Assembly: GCF_029360775.1 (NCBI RefSeq) | Contig: NZ_JARKMZ010000030.1 | Coordinates: 1 to 46,120, forward strand | Reading direction: 5' to 3' | Origin: Daejeonella sp. H1SJ63 | GTDB lineage: Bacteria; Bacteroidota; Bacteroidia; Sphingobacteriales; Sphingobacteriaceae | DNA length: 46,120 nucleotides | Shown here: one piece after another, positions 1-7,909 of the stretch | Numbering within the stretch: position 1 is the first letter of the stretch | Layout of the letters: each line of letters begins with the position of its first letter | Position numbers and translations under genes: made by a program | Notes under the pieces: generated by a model | What the model was told of the DNA's origin: nothing | Database searches by the model: none | Seen by the model: only the letters and a program-made list of their open reading frames with translations

Positions 1-160
1 TACTTCTATTGACATTTCTTTAAAGAACGTGGCGCTTTCCCTTCACGGTGCAGCTTATATTTTCTTTCCCGCAATTGCAGGATCGTAAATCTTTCAGTTT
101 TTGTTCCCTTTGGCCTTGCGCCGCCGGTGTGTTTTTTGATTCCCCTTTCGTTTGGGACTG

Positions 161-190
161 CAAAGGTAGAAACATTTTCCACTCCTGCAA
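161..190 (-). promoter_or_regulatory. Bacteroidota-type promoter, proximal
   Basis: Read on the minus strand, TACCTTTG (161-168) matches the -7 consensus TAnnTTTG. A TTG (188-190) lies 19 nt upstream, as expected for the -33 element. It would start a leftward transcript near position 153 that leaves the window. Confidence 0.6.
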
Positions 191-311
191 AATTTATTTT
201 AAAGTTTTTTTTCAACCTCTCTCCACTGCTCTCCTCAACCACGCTCATCCTAAACCTAAACCCTAAAACCTTCTCAAACAACAACCCCACATCTCCTTCG
301 TTGCGGGGTTG

Positions 312-342
312 CAAAGGTAACATCTTTTACCTCTCCACACAA
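312..342 (-). promoter_or_regulatory. Bacteroidota-type promoter, distal
   Basis: On the minus strand, a second TACCTTTG (312-319) has TTG (340-342) 20 nt upstream. The identical -7 octamer and near-identical spacing to the element at 161-190 suggest tandem promoters for the same leftward transcript. Confidence 0.55.
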
Positions 343-459
343 CTCCTGACAAGAAAAAAATTGCAAAAATTACTAACTGCCTGAACCTGAAGATGAAAAA
401 AATTAAAAACAATTTCACATCAGCCTTATAACAAGTATTCCTGTATTTTTGATCTAATT

Positions 460-1827
460 ATGAGCAGCAAACTACCCCCGGCATTGATCAGATCATTAAT
501 AGTGAATCATCATATTGAAGATGAACTGTTTATCAAAACACATGATAGTTCTGAACCGCTTACATCAGTCAGATTAAATCCTTTTAAGCCAACAGGCCTA
601 TTCAATGATGCTGAACCGGTAACATGGTGCAAAACCGGAAGATATTTGAAAGAAAGACCTTCATTTACTGCCGATCCTTTGTTTCATGCCGGTTGTTATT
701 ATGTGCAGGAAGCCTCATCCATGTTTCTGGAACAGGTACTTAAATATTCAACAGACCTTTCAGAAAACCAGAGAGTGCTTGATCTTTGCGCAGCCCCCGG
801 AGGTAAAAGCACCCTGATCAGCTCTCTTATTACTAAAGAAAGTTTACTGCTCGCCAACGAAATTATCAAAACACGCGTGCCGGTATTATGCGACAATCTG
901 AATAAATGGGGCATGGAGAACACCTTTGTAAGCAATAATGACCCGAAGGACTTCAAAAGGCTGGGCGGCTACTTCGACACCATAGTTGTTGACGCCCCAT
1001 GTTCCGGTTCCGGAATGTTCAGAAAAGATCCGGATGCAATCAGCGAATGGTCTGAAAGTGCAGTCCAGCTTTGCAGCCATCGACAGCAGCGAATTCTTGC
1101 AGATATTTATCCTGCATTAAAAGAAAACGGAACGCTGATCTATTCAACCTGCTCCTACTCAAAGGAAGAAAATGAAGAAATATCCGACTGGCTTTGCAAT
1201 AACTTTAATCTGGAAAGCTTACGTATCCCCATAGAAGCAGAATGGGGTATCGTGGAAACACAATCTGATAAGCATAAATGTTATGGATACCGTTTCTACC
1301 CGCATAAAGTAAAAGGAGAAGGTTTCTTTATCGCTGCCTTCAGAAAAAAGGACATAGCAGTTTCAGCACAGATAAAGAGGGCGAAAGAAAATAAAGGAAA
1401 CAAAAAAAATGATGATATCATTAAGAGATGGCTCAATAATTCATCAGAGTTAAGTATGATCAATCATCTGGATGAGTATTATGCGCTGAACCCGGCACAT
1501 GAAGCAGACCTTCAATTCCTCCAGTCAAAACTATATCTTAAAAAATCAGGGGTCAGAATCGGCAAGGTTATGGGAAAGGACGTGGTGCCAAATCATGAAC
1601 TTGCAGTAAGCCTTATATATCATAAGGATATTCCCCAAATAAGCCTTAGCAGAGAAGAATCTATATCCTATTTAAAAAGGGATGAGTTAAAAATTGAATC
1701 AGAGCACAGGGGATGGGCTTTGATGTGCTATGAAGGCCACCCGCTTGGCTGGGCCAAAATTCTGAACAACCGGCTAAATAATTATTTTCCGAAGGAAATA
1801 AGAATAACCAATCCGAATGTAGTATAA
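460..1827 (+). CDS. rsmF: RsmF-like rRNA (cytosine-C5) methyltransferase
   Basis: Predicted SAM-dependent m5C methyltransferase of the NOL1/NOP2/Sun family, probably acting on 16S rRNA. The 455-residue protein has an N-terminal RNA-binding part, then the Rossmann methyltransferase core. It carries the SAM loop LDLCAAPGGKSTL (about 107-119), motif IV DAPCSGSGMFRKDP with Cys181, and motif VI STCSYSKEEN with the second catalytic cysteine, Cys231. Residues from about 330 onward resemble the C-terminal PUA-like region of RsmF/YebU, and the length fits that subfamily rather than the shorter RsmB. A TATTTTTG box (444-451) lies just before the ATG, which would give an almost leaderless mRNA, but no good -33 element is visible. 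The gene converges on the next one with a 1-nt gap. The exact target cytosine is an inference from the family. Confidence 0.88.
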   Translation: MSSKLPPALIRSLIVNHHIEDELFIKTHDSSEPLTSVRLNPFKPTGLFNDAEPVTWCKTGRYLKERPSFTADPLFHAGCYYVQEASSMFLEQVLKYSTDLSENQRVLDLCAAPGGKSTLISSLITKESLLLANEIIKTRVPVLCDNLNKWGMENTFVSNNDPKDFKRLGGYFDTIVVDAPCSGSGMFRKDPDAISEWSESAVQLCSHRQQRILADIYPALKENGTLIYSTCSYSKEENEEISDWLCNNFNLESLRIPIEAEWGIVETQSDKHKCYGYRFYPHKVKGEGFFIAAFRKKDIAVSAQIKRAKENKGNKKNDDIIKRWLNNSSELSMINHLDEYYALNPAHEADLQFLQSKLYLKKSGVRIGKVMGKDVVPNHELAVSLIYHKDIPQISLSREESISYLKRDELKIESEHRGWALMCYEGHPLGWAKILNNRLNNYFPKEIRITNPNVV

Positions 1828-1828
1828 A

Positions 1829-2188
1829 TCAATACTGTCCTGTGGATAAAAGTACAAGGGTACAGGCTTCGGTTGTTTCAATACCGTTCTTTTCTGCCAG
1901 ACTTTCAAGCTCCGGATTTTCAGCACCGGGATTAAAGATAATGCGCCTGGGTTTTGATTTTATGATGTAATCATAATACTCAGGCTGGTTCTGCGGACCC
2001 AGGTAAAGGGTAATGGTATCCAGATCCGTATGAATCTGCTCAGGCTTTTCAATCGGAACACCTGCAACTTCACCCTGTTTTATACCCACATTAATAATCG
2101 GATGTCCATATGCTACCAGACGGTGTGCTGCCAGATTAGCATATCTTGAGGGATTGGTGCTTGCTCCAAGTATTAAAGTTTTTTTCAT
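1829..2188 (-). CDS. CoA-binding domain protein
   Basis: A 119-residue single-domain protein of the CoA-binding (YccU-like, Rossmann) family. It begins KKTLILGASTNPSRYANLAA, a nucleotide-binding loop typical of the family, and ends with the conserved IFNPGAENPELESLAEKNG stretch and a TEACTLVLL segment. Members bind CoA or a related nucleotide and resemble the first domain of succinyl-CoA synthetase alpha, but most have no assigned reaction. There is no signal peptide, so it is cytoplasmic. A TATATTTG box on the minus strand (2269-2276) about 80 nt upstream is a possible -7 element. Family confident, function unknown. Confidence 0.85.
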   Translation of the reverse strand: MKKTLILGASTNPSRYANLAAHRLVAYGHPIINVGIKQGEVAGVPIEKPEQIHTDLDTITLYLGPQNQPEYYDYIIKSKPRRIIFNPGAENPELESLAEKNGIETTEACTLVLLSTGQY

Positions 2189-3006
2189 TTGGTATTGAGG
2201 TAGATTAGATTGAGTTGAGCCGGATGTAATAGCAATCTGCCTTAAAAATAAGCCTGATTGCTAAAAATCAAATATACAAGGAATTCGTAAGAAAGGCATT
2301 GGCGTACTAAAATCTCACAGCAGGTTTTAAAGCAGATAACATTCCCTCATCTATCACTGTGGAAGATTTTGATGAACTGAACCATCTACTAAACACGTAC
2401 TTTGAGAGTGATGAGCATCAAAGGTTCGTTTCGTATTGAACACCCAAAAAATCAGGGAAGGCTATTCACCCCACTTTAAGCTGAGACATATCTGTACCAA
2501 TACCTGGTCTTCGACGTCTATTAGTCGTCTCTTCGTCGTATATTGGTCGTCTTTATGACAATTATGAACGACCAATAAATGGCGAACATAAGTCTTAGCT
2601 ACATTTAACTATTGTCAAATAATCAGATTTGAGTGCCTTATGGACAGAACTTGGCCTCAGTCAGTAAGCTTACACATTCAGTGCATGGCAAGCTAAAATG
2701 CAGACTCCATCTGTAATTTAATCTCGTAAAAGCATCCCGGGATTTCTATTCATATATAAAGCATCAGGATTTTGTACAGAATAAGGTCTGATACTCTCTT
2801 TCAATTCGTTATGATTTGAAAGCAATTCCAAAGTTTTTAAACCTGATTGAAGCGGATACCGGCCTGTGATTAAGGCCGGTGAAGTATGAGCAAAAAGCAG
2901 GACTGCCGATCAAAAGAGCGACACAGCTGATTTCCTGATCATCAAAAATTAACGAAAGCAGAAATCATATTCAATCTTTCAGCAAACACAAAGACATTGG
3001 TTCATC
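2189..3006. other. Gene-free stretch with repeats and a possible gene remnant
   Basis: No complete gene is visible. A short open frame on the plus strand (about 2314-2440) reads as a plausible acidic C-terminal tail containing ITVEDFDELNHLL and ending RFVSY before a stop. It has no start and an upstream stop, so it may be the remains of a deleted gene that I cannot identify. Also present are a two-copy 22-nt tandem repeat (2509-2552), a 10-bp inverted repeat that uses the end of its second copy (2541-2577), and a stem ACCGGCC/GGCCGGT (2858-2880) downstream of the leftward flavoprotein gene without a clear T-run. Confidence 0.5.
2509..2552. repeat. Two-copy 22-nt tandem repeat
   Basis: The units at 2509-2530 and 2531-2552 match at 19 of 22 positions by my alignment. 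Both start CTTCG and end GTCGTCT. The second copy supplies the left arm of an inverted repeat with arms TATTGGTCGT (2541-2550) and ACGACCAATA (2568-2577) and a 17-nt spacer. The function is unknown. Confidence 0.6.
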
Positions 3007-4554
3007 TTAATTGACAGCCCTAAAAACCGCATCCGCACAATTCATCCCATCAATGGCCGCTGAAACAATTCCACCTGCATATCCGGCACCTTCAGCACAG
3101 GGAAATAAACCCGGCATACCGGGATGCTGGAAGCTTTCCTTATCCCTCGGAATTCTTAAGGGTGAAGATGTCCTTGACTCAACACCCACAAGAATCGCTT
3201 CGTTAGTAAAATATCCATTCATTTTCTTTCCGAAAGCAGGCAGCGCCTTTTGCAATTTCCGGTAAATCAATTCAGGAAGTACTGTTCTCAAATCTGCGCT
3301 CTTTGTACCCGGAATATAGGAATTCACAGGAAGGTCATTTGAAAGTTTATTATTTACAAAATCAAGCATGCGCTGAGCCGGAGCCACCAGATTGCCTCCT
3401 CCCGCTACAAACGCCTTTCTCTCAATGTCAGCCTGAAAGCTGAGCATTTTGAATGGGTCTTCTGCAGAGCCGGGTAAATCCTCAAGATTTACCTGCACCA
3501 CTGTACCTGAATTTGCAAATGGATTATTTCTTTTCGATGGCGACCATCCGTTCACTACAATCTCATTCTCATCAGTTGAACAAGGTGCAATGATCCCTCC
3601 GGGGCACATACAAAATGAAAAAACACCCCGGTTATCCACCTGCTCAACCAAACTGTAATACGATGGGGGCAGATATGGCCCCCTGACAGCACAATGATAC
3701 TGAGCCTGATCAATGATCTCCTGAGGATGTTCAATCCTAACCCCAAGCGCAAATGGTTTTGCTTCGAGCAGGATATTATTCTTTCTTAATATATAATAGA
3801 TATCTCTGGCAGAATGACCCGTTGCCAGAATAACATGATCAGACTCAAATTTTCGGTCACCGACCAGTACCCCTTTCATTTTACCACCTTTGATAATAAA
3901 ATCAGTAACTCTGCAATCAAAATAAATCTCCGCACCGGCGTTTAATATGTATTCACGAATTGAGGTAATAATTCCCGGAAGTTTATTGGTACCTATATGC
4001 GGCCGGGCATCAATAAGAATATCTTCTGTAGCGCCATGAGACACAAAAGTCTTCAGAACGTACTGAATATCCCCTCTTTTATTTGATCTGGTATAGAGCT
4101 TACCATCAGAATAGGTTCCTGCTCCGCCTTCACCAAAGCAATAATTAGAATCAGGATTAATAACTCCCTGCTTATTAATCAATGCAAGATCCCTTCTGCG
4201 CTGTTTAACATCCTTACCCCGTTCAATAATGATGGGTTTGAGTCCCAGTTCTATACAACGCAAGGCTGCAAACAATCCAGCTGGTCCGGCACCAATGATC
4301 AAAACCGGCTTTTTGTCGCTGACATTTTGGTATTTAACGGAAATTATTTCAGGTACCTGAAACTCATCAATAAATACATTGACTTTTAATCTGAAGACCA
4401 CTTTCCGGCCTCGTGCATCAATTGAACGTTTTAGTATTTTAACCTCATTTACACGTTCAGAACTAATATTTAAGGCTTTACATGCTGAATTTCTGATGAA
4501 GGACTCATCAGATGAATGCTCCGGAGGGAGAACCAGTTCAATCTCTTTGATCAT
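3007..4554 (-). CDS. FAD-dependent dehydrogenase (COG2509-type)
   Basis: A 515-residue flavoprotein of the uncharacterised FAD-dependent dehydrogenase family (COG2509). An N-terminal region of about 80 residues precedes the dinucleotide-binding loop VLIIGAGPAGLFAALRCIEL. This is followed by the family signature FGEGGAGTYSDGKLYTR, VILATGHSARDIYYIL, and a C-terminal FAD contact GLFPCAEGAGYAGGIVSAA. No membrane segment or signal is seen, so it is cytoplasmic. The start at 4554 is preferred over an upstream TTG at 4590 in the same frame, because that TTG is part of a TACCTTTG promoter box (4588-4595), which places the transcript start downstream of 4588. The substrate is unknown for the family. 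It is divergent from lemA. Confidence 0.85.
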   Translation of the reverse strand: MIKEIELVLPPEHSSDESFIRNSACKALNISSERVNEVKILKRSIDARGRKVVFRLKVNVFIDEFQVPEIISVKYQNVSDKKPVLIIGAGPAGLFAALRCIELGLKPIIIERGKDVKQRRRDLALINKQGVINPDSNYCFGEGGAGTYSDGKLYTRSNKRGDIQYVLKTFVSHGATEDILIDARPHIGTNKLPGIITSIREYILNAGAEIYFDCRVTDFIIKGGKMKGVLVGDRKFESDHVILATGHSARDIYYILRKNNILLEAKPFALGVRIEHPQEIIDQAQYHCAVRGPYLPPSYYSLVEQVDNRGVFSFCMCPGGIIAPCSTDENEIVVNGWSPSKRNNPFANSGTVVQVNLEDLPGSAEDPFKMLSFQADIERKAFVAGGGNLVAPAQRMLDFVNNKLSNDLPVNSYIPGTKSADLRTVLPELIYRKLQKALPAFGKKMNGYFTNEAILVGVESRTSSPLRIPRDKESFQHPGMPGLFPCAEGAGYAGGIVSAAIDGMNCADAVFRAVN

Positions 4555-4587
4555 ATTTTTTTGCCGGGTATTATCCCGGATATGTAA

Positions 4588-4595
4588 CAAAGGTA
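4588..4595 (-). promoter_or_regulatory. -7 promoter box for the flavoprotein gene
   Basis: On the minus strand TACCTTTG matches TAnnTTTG, 33 nt from the chosen ATG. No TTG is seen at the expected -33 spacing. Between it and the gene lies a 5-bp stem CCGGG/CCCGG (4563-4578) that would fall in the leader. Confidence 0.45.
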
Positions 4596-4644
4596 TGAAA
4601 ATTGATTCCTATCATGTAAATTTAAGAAAAACTAAAAATCAATC

Positions 4645-5223
4645 ATGAAAAGAATAGTATTCAGTATCATAGGCTTTTTCGCAGTGCTTTCATTAAGCTC
4701 CTGCGGATATAACAGCATGGTAAAGCTGGACGAGCAGGTTACTTCACAATGGGCACAGGTAGAAAATGTTTATCAGCGCCGTGCTGACCTTGTTCCAAAT
4801 CTGGTTAACTCTGTTAAAGGAGCGGCAAATTTTGAAAAAGAAACCCTGACTCAGGTTATTGAAGCCAGGGCAAAAGCCACCTCAGTTAGTGTTGACCCAA
4901 CCAAGCTTACTCCGGAATCTATTGCACAATTTCAGGCAGCGCAAGGACAGTTAAGCCAGTCTCTGGGAAGATTACTTGCTACAGTGGAGGCATATCCTGA
5001 ACTTAAAGCGAATCAGAACTTTCTTGAACTTCAGGCACAACTGGAAGGATCAGAAAACAGAATTACTGTTGAACGCCAAAAATTTAACACAGTTACCCAG
5101 GAGTACAATTCTACAATCAGAACATTTCCGAATAACCTGACTGCCGGAATGTTTGGATTCAAGGCAAAAGGGTATTTCAAAGCTGATGAAGGAGCAAGCA
5201 AAGCTCCTAAAGTTGAATTCTAA
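4645..5223 (+). CDS. lemA: LemA family lipoprotein
   Basis: A 192-residue LemA-family protein. The N-terminus is a lipoprotein signal with lipobox LSSC (Cys20), followed by the LemA hallmark region with NSMVKLDEQVTSQWAQVENV, YQRRADLVPNLVNSVKG and a long helical body. LemA proteins are membrane-anchored, coiled-coil-rich and of unclear function. In many bacteria they sit next to TPM-domain proteins, exactly as here, which suggests a joint envelope role. A stem-loop (5254-5281) separates it from the next gene, so expression may be partly uncoupled. Family assignment is firm. Confidence 0.92.
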   Translation: MKRIVFSIIGFFAVLSLSSCGYNSMVKLDEQVTSQWAQVENVYQRRADLVPNLVNSVKGAANFEKETLTQVIEARAKATSVSVDPTKLTPESIAQFQAAQGQLSQSLGRLLATVEAYPELKANQNFLELQAQLEGSENRITVERQKFNTVTQEYNSTIRTFPNNLTAGMFGFKAKGYFKADEGASKAPKVEF

Positions 5224-5253
5224 AACTTATCACAGCTAATACATTAATTAACA

Positions 5254-5281
5254 AGATCGCCGGACTCTGAGCCGGCGATTT
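5254..5281 (+). terminator. Stem-loop between lemA and the first TPM gene
   Basis: Arms ATCGCCGG (5256-5263) and CCGGCGAT (5272-5279) pair perfectly around an 8-nt loop, and the stem can extend by G-U and A-U pairs. The following bases are TTAAATTTC, a poor U-tract, so this may be a weak terminator or an mRNA processing/stability hairpin rather than a full stop. Confidence 0.5.
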
Positions 5282-5292
5282 AAATTTCAGTC

Positions 5293-5727
5293 ATGTCAAT
5301 TTTCAGTGAAGAAGAACAAAAGCAAATCAGCAGTGCAGTTGCATCAGCTGAACGATTTACCTCCGGTGAGATTCGTATTTGTGTAGAAAAAACCTGCAGT
5401 GAAGATGTACTGGATCGTGCAGCCAACTATTTCAAAAAACTAGGAATGGATAAGACTGTGCAAAGGAATGGTGTGCTAATTTACATTGCAACAGAAGATC
5501 ATCGTTTTGCAATTATTGGCGATGCAGGGATCAATAAGCTTGTTCCGGATAATTTCTGGGACAGTACAAAAGATGTTATGCTCAGCTATTTTAAGAATGG
5601 TGATCTTGCAGGAGGAATTACTGCAGGGATCAGGCTTGCCGGACAGCAGCTTCAGACTTATTTCCCGTATCAGGATGGCGACCTCAACGAATTATCAGAT
5701 GACATCTCATTTATGGATGGCAAATAA
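5293..5727 (+). CDS. TPM domain protein, cytoplasmic type
   Basis: A 144-residue protein that is almost entirely a TPM (TLP18.3/Psb32/MOLO-1) domain. Recognisable parts are the early ISSAVASAERFTSGEIRICVE strand-helix region (first 20 residues being the core), RNGVLIYIATEDHRFAIIGD and a late GITAGIRLAGQQL helix. It has no signal peptide or membrane helix, unlike its neighbour. TPM domains of plants and some bacteria have been linked to acid phosphatase activity, but bacterial roles are unsettled. Its stop codon overlaps the first possible start of the next gene (TAATG), so the two TPM genes are probably co-transcribed. Confidence 0.85.
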   Translation: MSIFSEEEQKQISSAVASAERFTSGEIRICVEKTCSEDVLDRAANYFKKLGMDKTVQRNGVLIYIATEDHRFAIIGDAGINKLVPDNFWDSTKDVMLSYFKNGDLAGGITAGIRLAGQQLQTYFPYQDGDLNELSDDISFMDGK

Positions 5728-5759
5728 TGGGTGCAAATAATTACATAAGCAAGCTAAAA

Positions 5760-6530
5760 ATGAAATTTCATAAAATACTCATCACGTTTATTCTGGTTTT
5801 ATCAGGATTGGGACTAAATGCCCAGACTTTCCCTGAAAAACCGAATCAACTTGTAAATGATTATACCCAAACGCTATCTTCAGAACAAATTCAGCAACTG
5901 GAACAAAAACTGGTCGCATTTGATGATTCAACTTCTACACAAATCGCGGTTGTTCTTATTAAATCTCTTGAGGGTTATGATATCGCTGATTATGCTGTAC
6001 GTTTGGCCGAAAACTGGGGAATTGGCGGAGCAAAAAACAATAATGGAGTATTATTACTGGTATCTCTGGGCGACAGAAAAGTAACTATTCAAACCGGCTA
6101 CGGAATTGAGGGTGCATTGCCTGATGCTATAACCAAAAGAATCATTACCAGAGAAATTACACCCAACTTTAAAGAAGGTAATTATTTCGGCGGATTAGTT
6201 GCCGGAACTGATGCCATTATCGCCTATACTAAAGGTGAATACAAAAACGATAGCCCGAAACGTAAAGGCAAAGGCGGAGGTATTGATATCATCGTTGTCA
6301 TTATCATAGTTATAGTCATCCTGCTTGCGATAAAAAAAGGCGGGGGCGGATCTGAGGTTATCGGCGGCCGTGGTAGTGCCAGTCCGTTCTGGTGGTTATT
6401 ACTGGGCAGTCAGATGGGGCGTGGACATGGCGGAGGATTCGGCGGAGGTGGCGGAGGATTTGACAGTGGTGGTTTTGGTGGATTCGGAGGAGGTAGTTTT
6501 GGTGGCGGTGGGTCAAGCGGCAGCTGGTAA
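5760..6530 (+). CDS. TPM domain protein, exported, with Gly-rich tail
   Basis: A 256-residue envelope protein. It has a Sec signal peptide (KFHKILITFILVLSGLGLNAQ cut near AQ), a TPM domain with TQIAVVLIKSLEGYDIADYA and NNGVLLLVSLGDRKVTIQTG, and a transmembrane helix about two thirds along (IDIIVVIIIVIVILLAI). A glycine-rich tail ends GSSGSW, which is common in this family (COG1512). The start at 5760 is chosen over an in-frame ATG at 5727 because it places the signal peptide at the N-terminus. The tail probably faces the cytoplasm or membrane surface. It forms a unit with the preceding TPM gene and lemA; function is inferred only at family level. Confidence 0.87.
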   Translation: MKFHKILITFILVLSGLGLNAQTFPEKPNQLVNDYTQTLSSEQIQQLEQKLVAFDDSTSTQIAVVLIKSLEGYDIADYAVRLAENWGIGGAKNNNGVLLLVSLGDRKVTIQTGYGIEGALPDAITKRIITREITPNFKEGNYFGGLVAGTDAIIAYTKGEYKNDSPKRKGKGGGIDIIVVIIIVIVILLAIKKGGGGSEVIGGRGSASPFWWLLLGSQMGRGHGGGFGGGGGGFDSGGFGGFGGGSFGGGGSSGSW

Positions 6531-6587
6531 TTTAGCGAAAAGGGGAAAGCCAAAAGCTCAAAGGATAAAGCTTCAAGAGATCTGAAT

Positions 6588-7139
6588 ATGAGTCATCTCA
6601 ACTGGGAAAAACTGTCATCTAAATATCTCGTCAGAGAAAACTGGGCTACTCTAAGGGTTGATTCCTGCAAAATGCCTGATGGAACCATCATTCCCGACTA
6701 TTATGTACTTGAATATCCCGATTGGGTTAATGCAATTGCATTGACCGGGGATGGAAAAGTTATCCTGGTAAGACAATACCGGCATGCCGCTGAAGAAGTT
6801 ATTCTGGAACTTCCCGGAGGTTGTATGGAAGCGAATGAGACTCCGGAAGAAGCTTTAAGAAGGGAAATGCTCGAAGAAACGGGATATGTATTCAACGAAA
6901 TTGAATTCCTTTCTACTGTTTACGGGAATCCGGCCACAGCTAATAATAAGACCTATTGTTATCTGGCTACAGGCGGGAAAAAAGTTGCCGGGCAGAAACT
7001 GGACAAAGGTGAAGAAATTGATATTGAACTGGTAAGCCCTGAAAAATTAAAAGAATTGGTTTTGAAAAATCAATTCGGACAGGCCCTTCATACCAGTGGG
7101 ATATTTTATGCTTTGGTAAAAATGGGACTGCTTAAATAA
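6588..7139 (+). CDS. Nudix hydrolase (ADP-ribose pyrophosphatase-like)
   Basis: A 183-residue Nudix hydrolase. The Nudix box Gx5Ex7REUxEExGU is intact from Gly78 to Tyr100, with the metal-binding REMLEE core at 92-97. The upstream VILVRQYRHAAEEVILELPG stretch, with proline ahead of the box, is typical of the ADP-ribose/nucleoside-diphosphate-sugar pyrophosphatase branch, which hydrolyses X-linked nucleoside diphosphates to nucleotide monophosphate plus X. It is cytoplasmic. It follows the TPM gene by 57 nt on the same strand and may share its transcript. Substrate assignment is inference. Confidence 0.88.
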   Translation: MSHLNWEKLSSKYLVRENWATLRVDSCKMPDGTIIPDYYVLEYPDWVNAIALTGDGKVILVRQYRHAAEEVILELPGGCMEANETPEEALRREMLEETGYVFNEIEFLSTVYGNPATANNKTYCYLATGGKKVAGQKLDKGEEIDIELVSPEKLKELVLKNQFGQALHTSGIFYALVKMGLLK

Positions 7140-7237
7140 GGCAGACCATTGTTTCTCCAAAGGCTTAATTAATTGTTACCTGGTTAATTACATTTGATTT
7201 AACCACACTGAAAAAATTTCGCTCATGCCGCTGGGCA

Positions 7238-7267
7238 CTTCCTTTTCCCTGCAGCTGGAAAAGGAAG
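7238..7267. repeat. Perfect 11-bp inverted repeat
   Basis: Arms CTTCCTTTTCC (7238-7248) and GGAAAAGGAAG (7257-7267) are exactly complementary around an 8-nt loop. It lies about 100 nt past the Nudix gene stop, with no T-run, so it is not an obvious terminator for it. Confidence 0.6.
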
Positions 7268-7271
7268 CAAT

Positions 7272-7338
7272 GCCGAGCCACCCTCAGCGGCGAGACCACG
7301 AAAGCAATTAAAAGACATAAAAAACTTGAGTAACGCCG
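7272..7338. repeat. Diverged intergenic repeat, copy 1
   Basis: It begins GCCGAGCC, has a GCGGCGA core, then an A-rich stretch and ends AACGCCG. It aligns, with small gaps, to 7841-7909 over its full length. Identity is roughly two thirds by eye. Confidence 0.45.
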
Positions 7339-7840
7339 CGGCTGTCCGGTATTTGTTGTAAATCCACATTTTATCCTGTAAGTGCAATCCAAACCGTATC
7401 CATGGTGGTGAGATATGAATGTTTCTGCAACACTTCTCCGGATTGCTTAGTACCTGTGCTTTATGATTGTTAAAATAAAGGATAAAATGCGCCTTTCCTG
7501 CCAAATCCCGGAAGGCCGATCTCTGCAAGGCTCAATACCTGCAAGTTATGAATGATTGTCAGTCATGGCAGGATTCCAACCAACGTTAATAGTATACAGG
7601 GGGTACCGAAGGACGACTCTCCCGGTGTTAAACCGGGACCTATGCCAGCAAGATCAAAAAACAGAAGCAAATTAAATCAAATAGCAATACCGAGCATTAG
7701 ACTTTGGGATCATATAAGGAATGCTTTCATATAGCAATATCCCCCAATTCAGCGATCGCTGTTTTTTGATGTGCGGTTGACTGGTGGCCAAAGGCACCTA
7801 GGGATTGAAAGAGGCTTTTGGGTACTTTTGGCCGTCAAAC

Positions 7841-7909
7841 CTGAGCCGCCCTTCAGCGGCGAAAGCATGAACACCTTTAAAAACAATAAACAAAAGGTGA
7901 ATAACACCG
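7841..7909. repeat. Diverged intergenic repeat, copy 2
   Basis: It begins CTGAGCCGCC, includes a small stem GCCGC/GCGGC, the GCGGCGA core, an A-rich middle and ends AACACCG. It is immediately followed by a third partial GAGCC...GGCGA core (7909-7925), which suggests a repeat cluster. Confidence 0.45.

Larger units (their letters stand above)
1..459. other. Gene-free left edge with leftward promoters
   Basis: No convincing gene lies here. The stretch holds two tandem promoter-like elements that fire leftward (listed separately), an inverted repeat with arms CAACCCC (282-288) and GGGGTTG (305-311), and the palindromic core GCAATTGC (71-78). Downstream of the proximal promoter, the first minus-strand ATG is at 13-15 and opens a frame (MSIEV) that runs off the window, so a gene may begin here with a leader of about 140 nt. 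A longer minus-strand open frame ending at 6 has no usable start after the promoter and resembles no family I know. It is probably leader RNA. Confidence 0.5.

Noticed and set aside
6-323. A 105-codon open frame on the minus strand at the left edge
   Set aside because: It spans both promoter boxes and an inverted repeat, has no start codon after the proximal transcription start, and matches no family I know. Probably non-coding leader DNA.
2858-2880. ACCGGCC/GGCCGGT stem as terminator of the flavoprotein gene
   Set aside because: It is over 120 nt past the stop codon and has no T-run in the leftward direction. Kept only as a stem within the gene-free region.
7223-7528. A 101-codon minus-strand open frame in the gene-free stretch
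   Set aside because: It reads through the perfect 11-bp hairpin and the diverged repeat, has low-complexity residues and no domain. It is explained by repeat DNA.
7552-7734. A 60-codon plus-strand open frame
   Set aside because: No family resemblance, contains a hairpin (7620-7638) and has no promoter or ribosome site. Likely chance.
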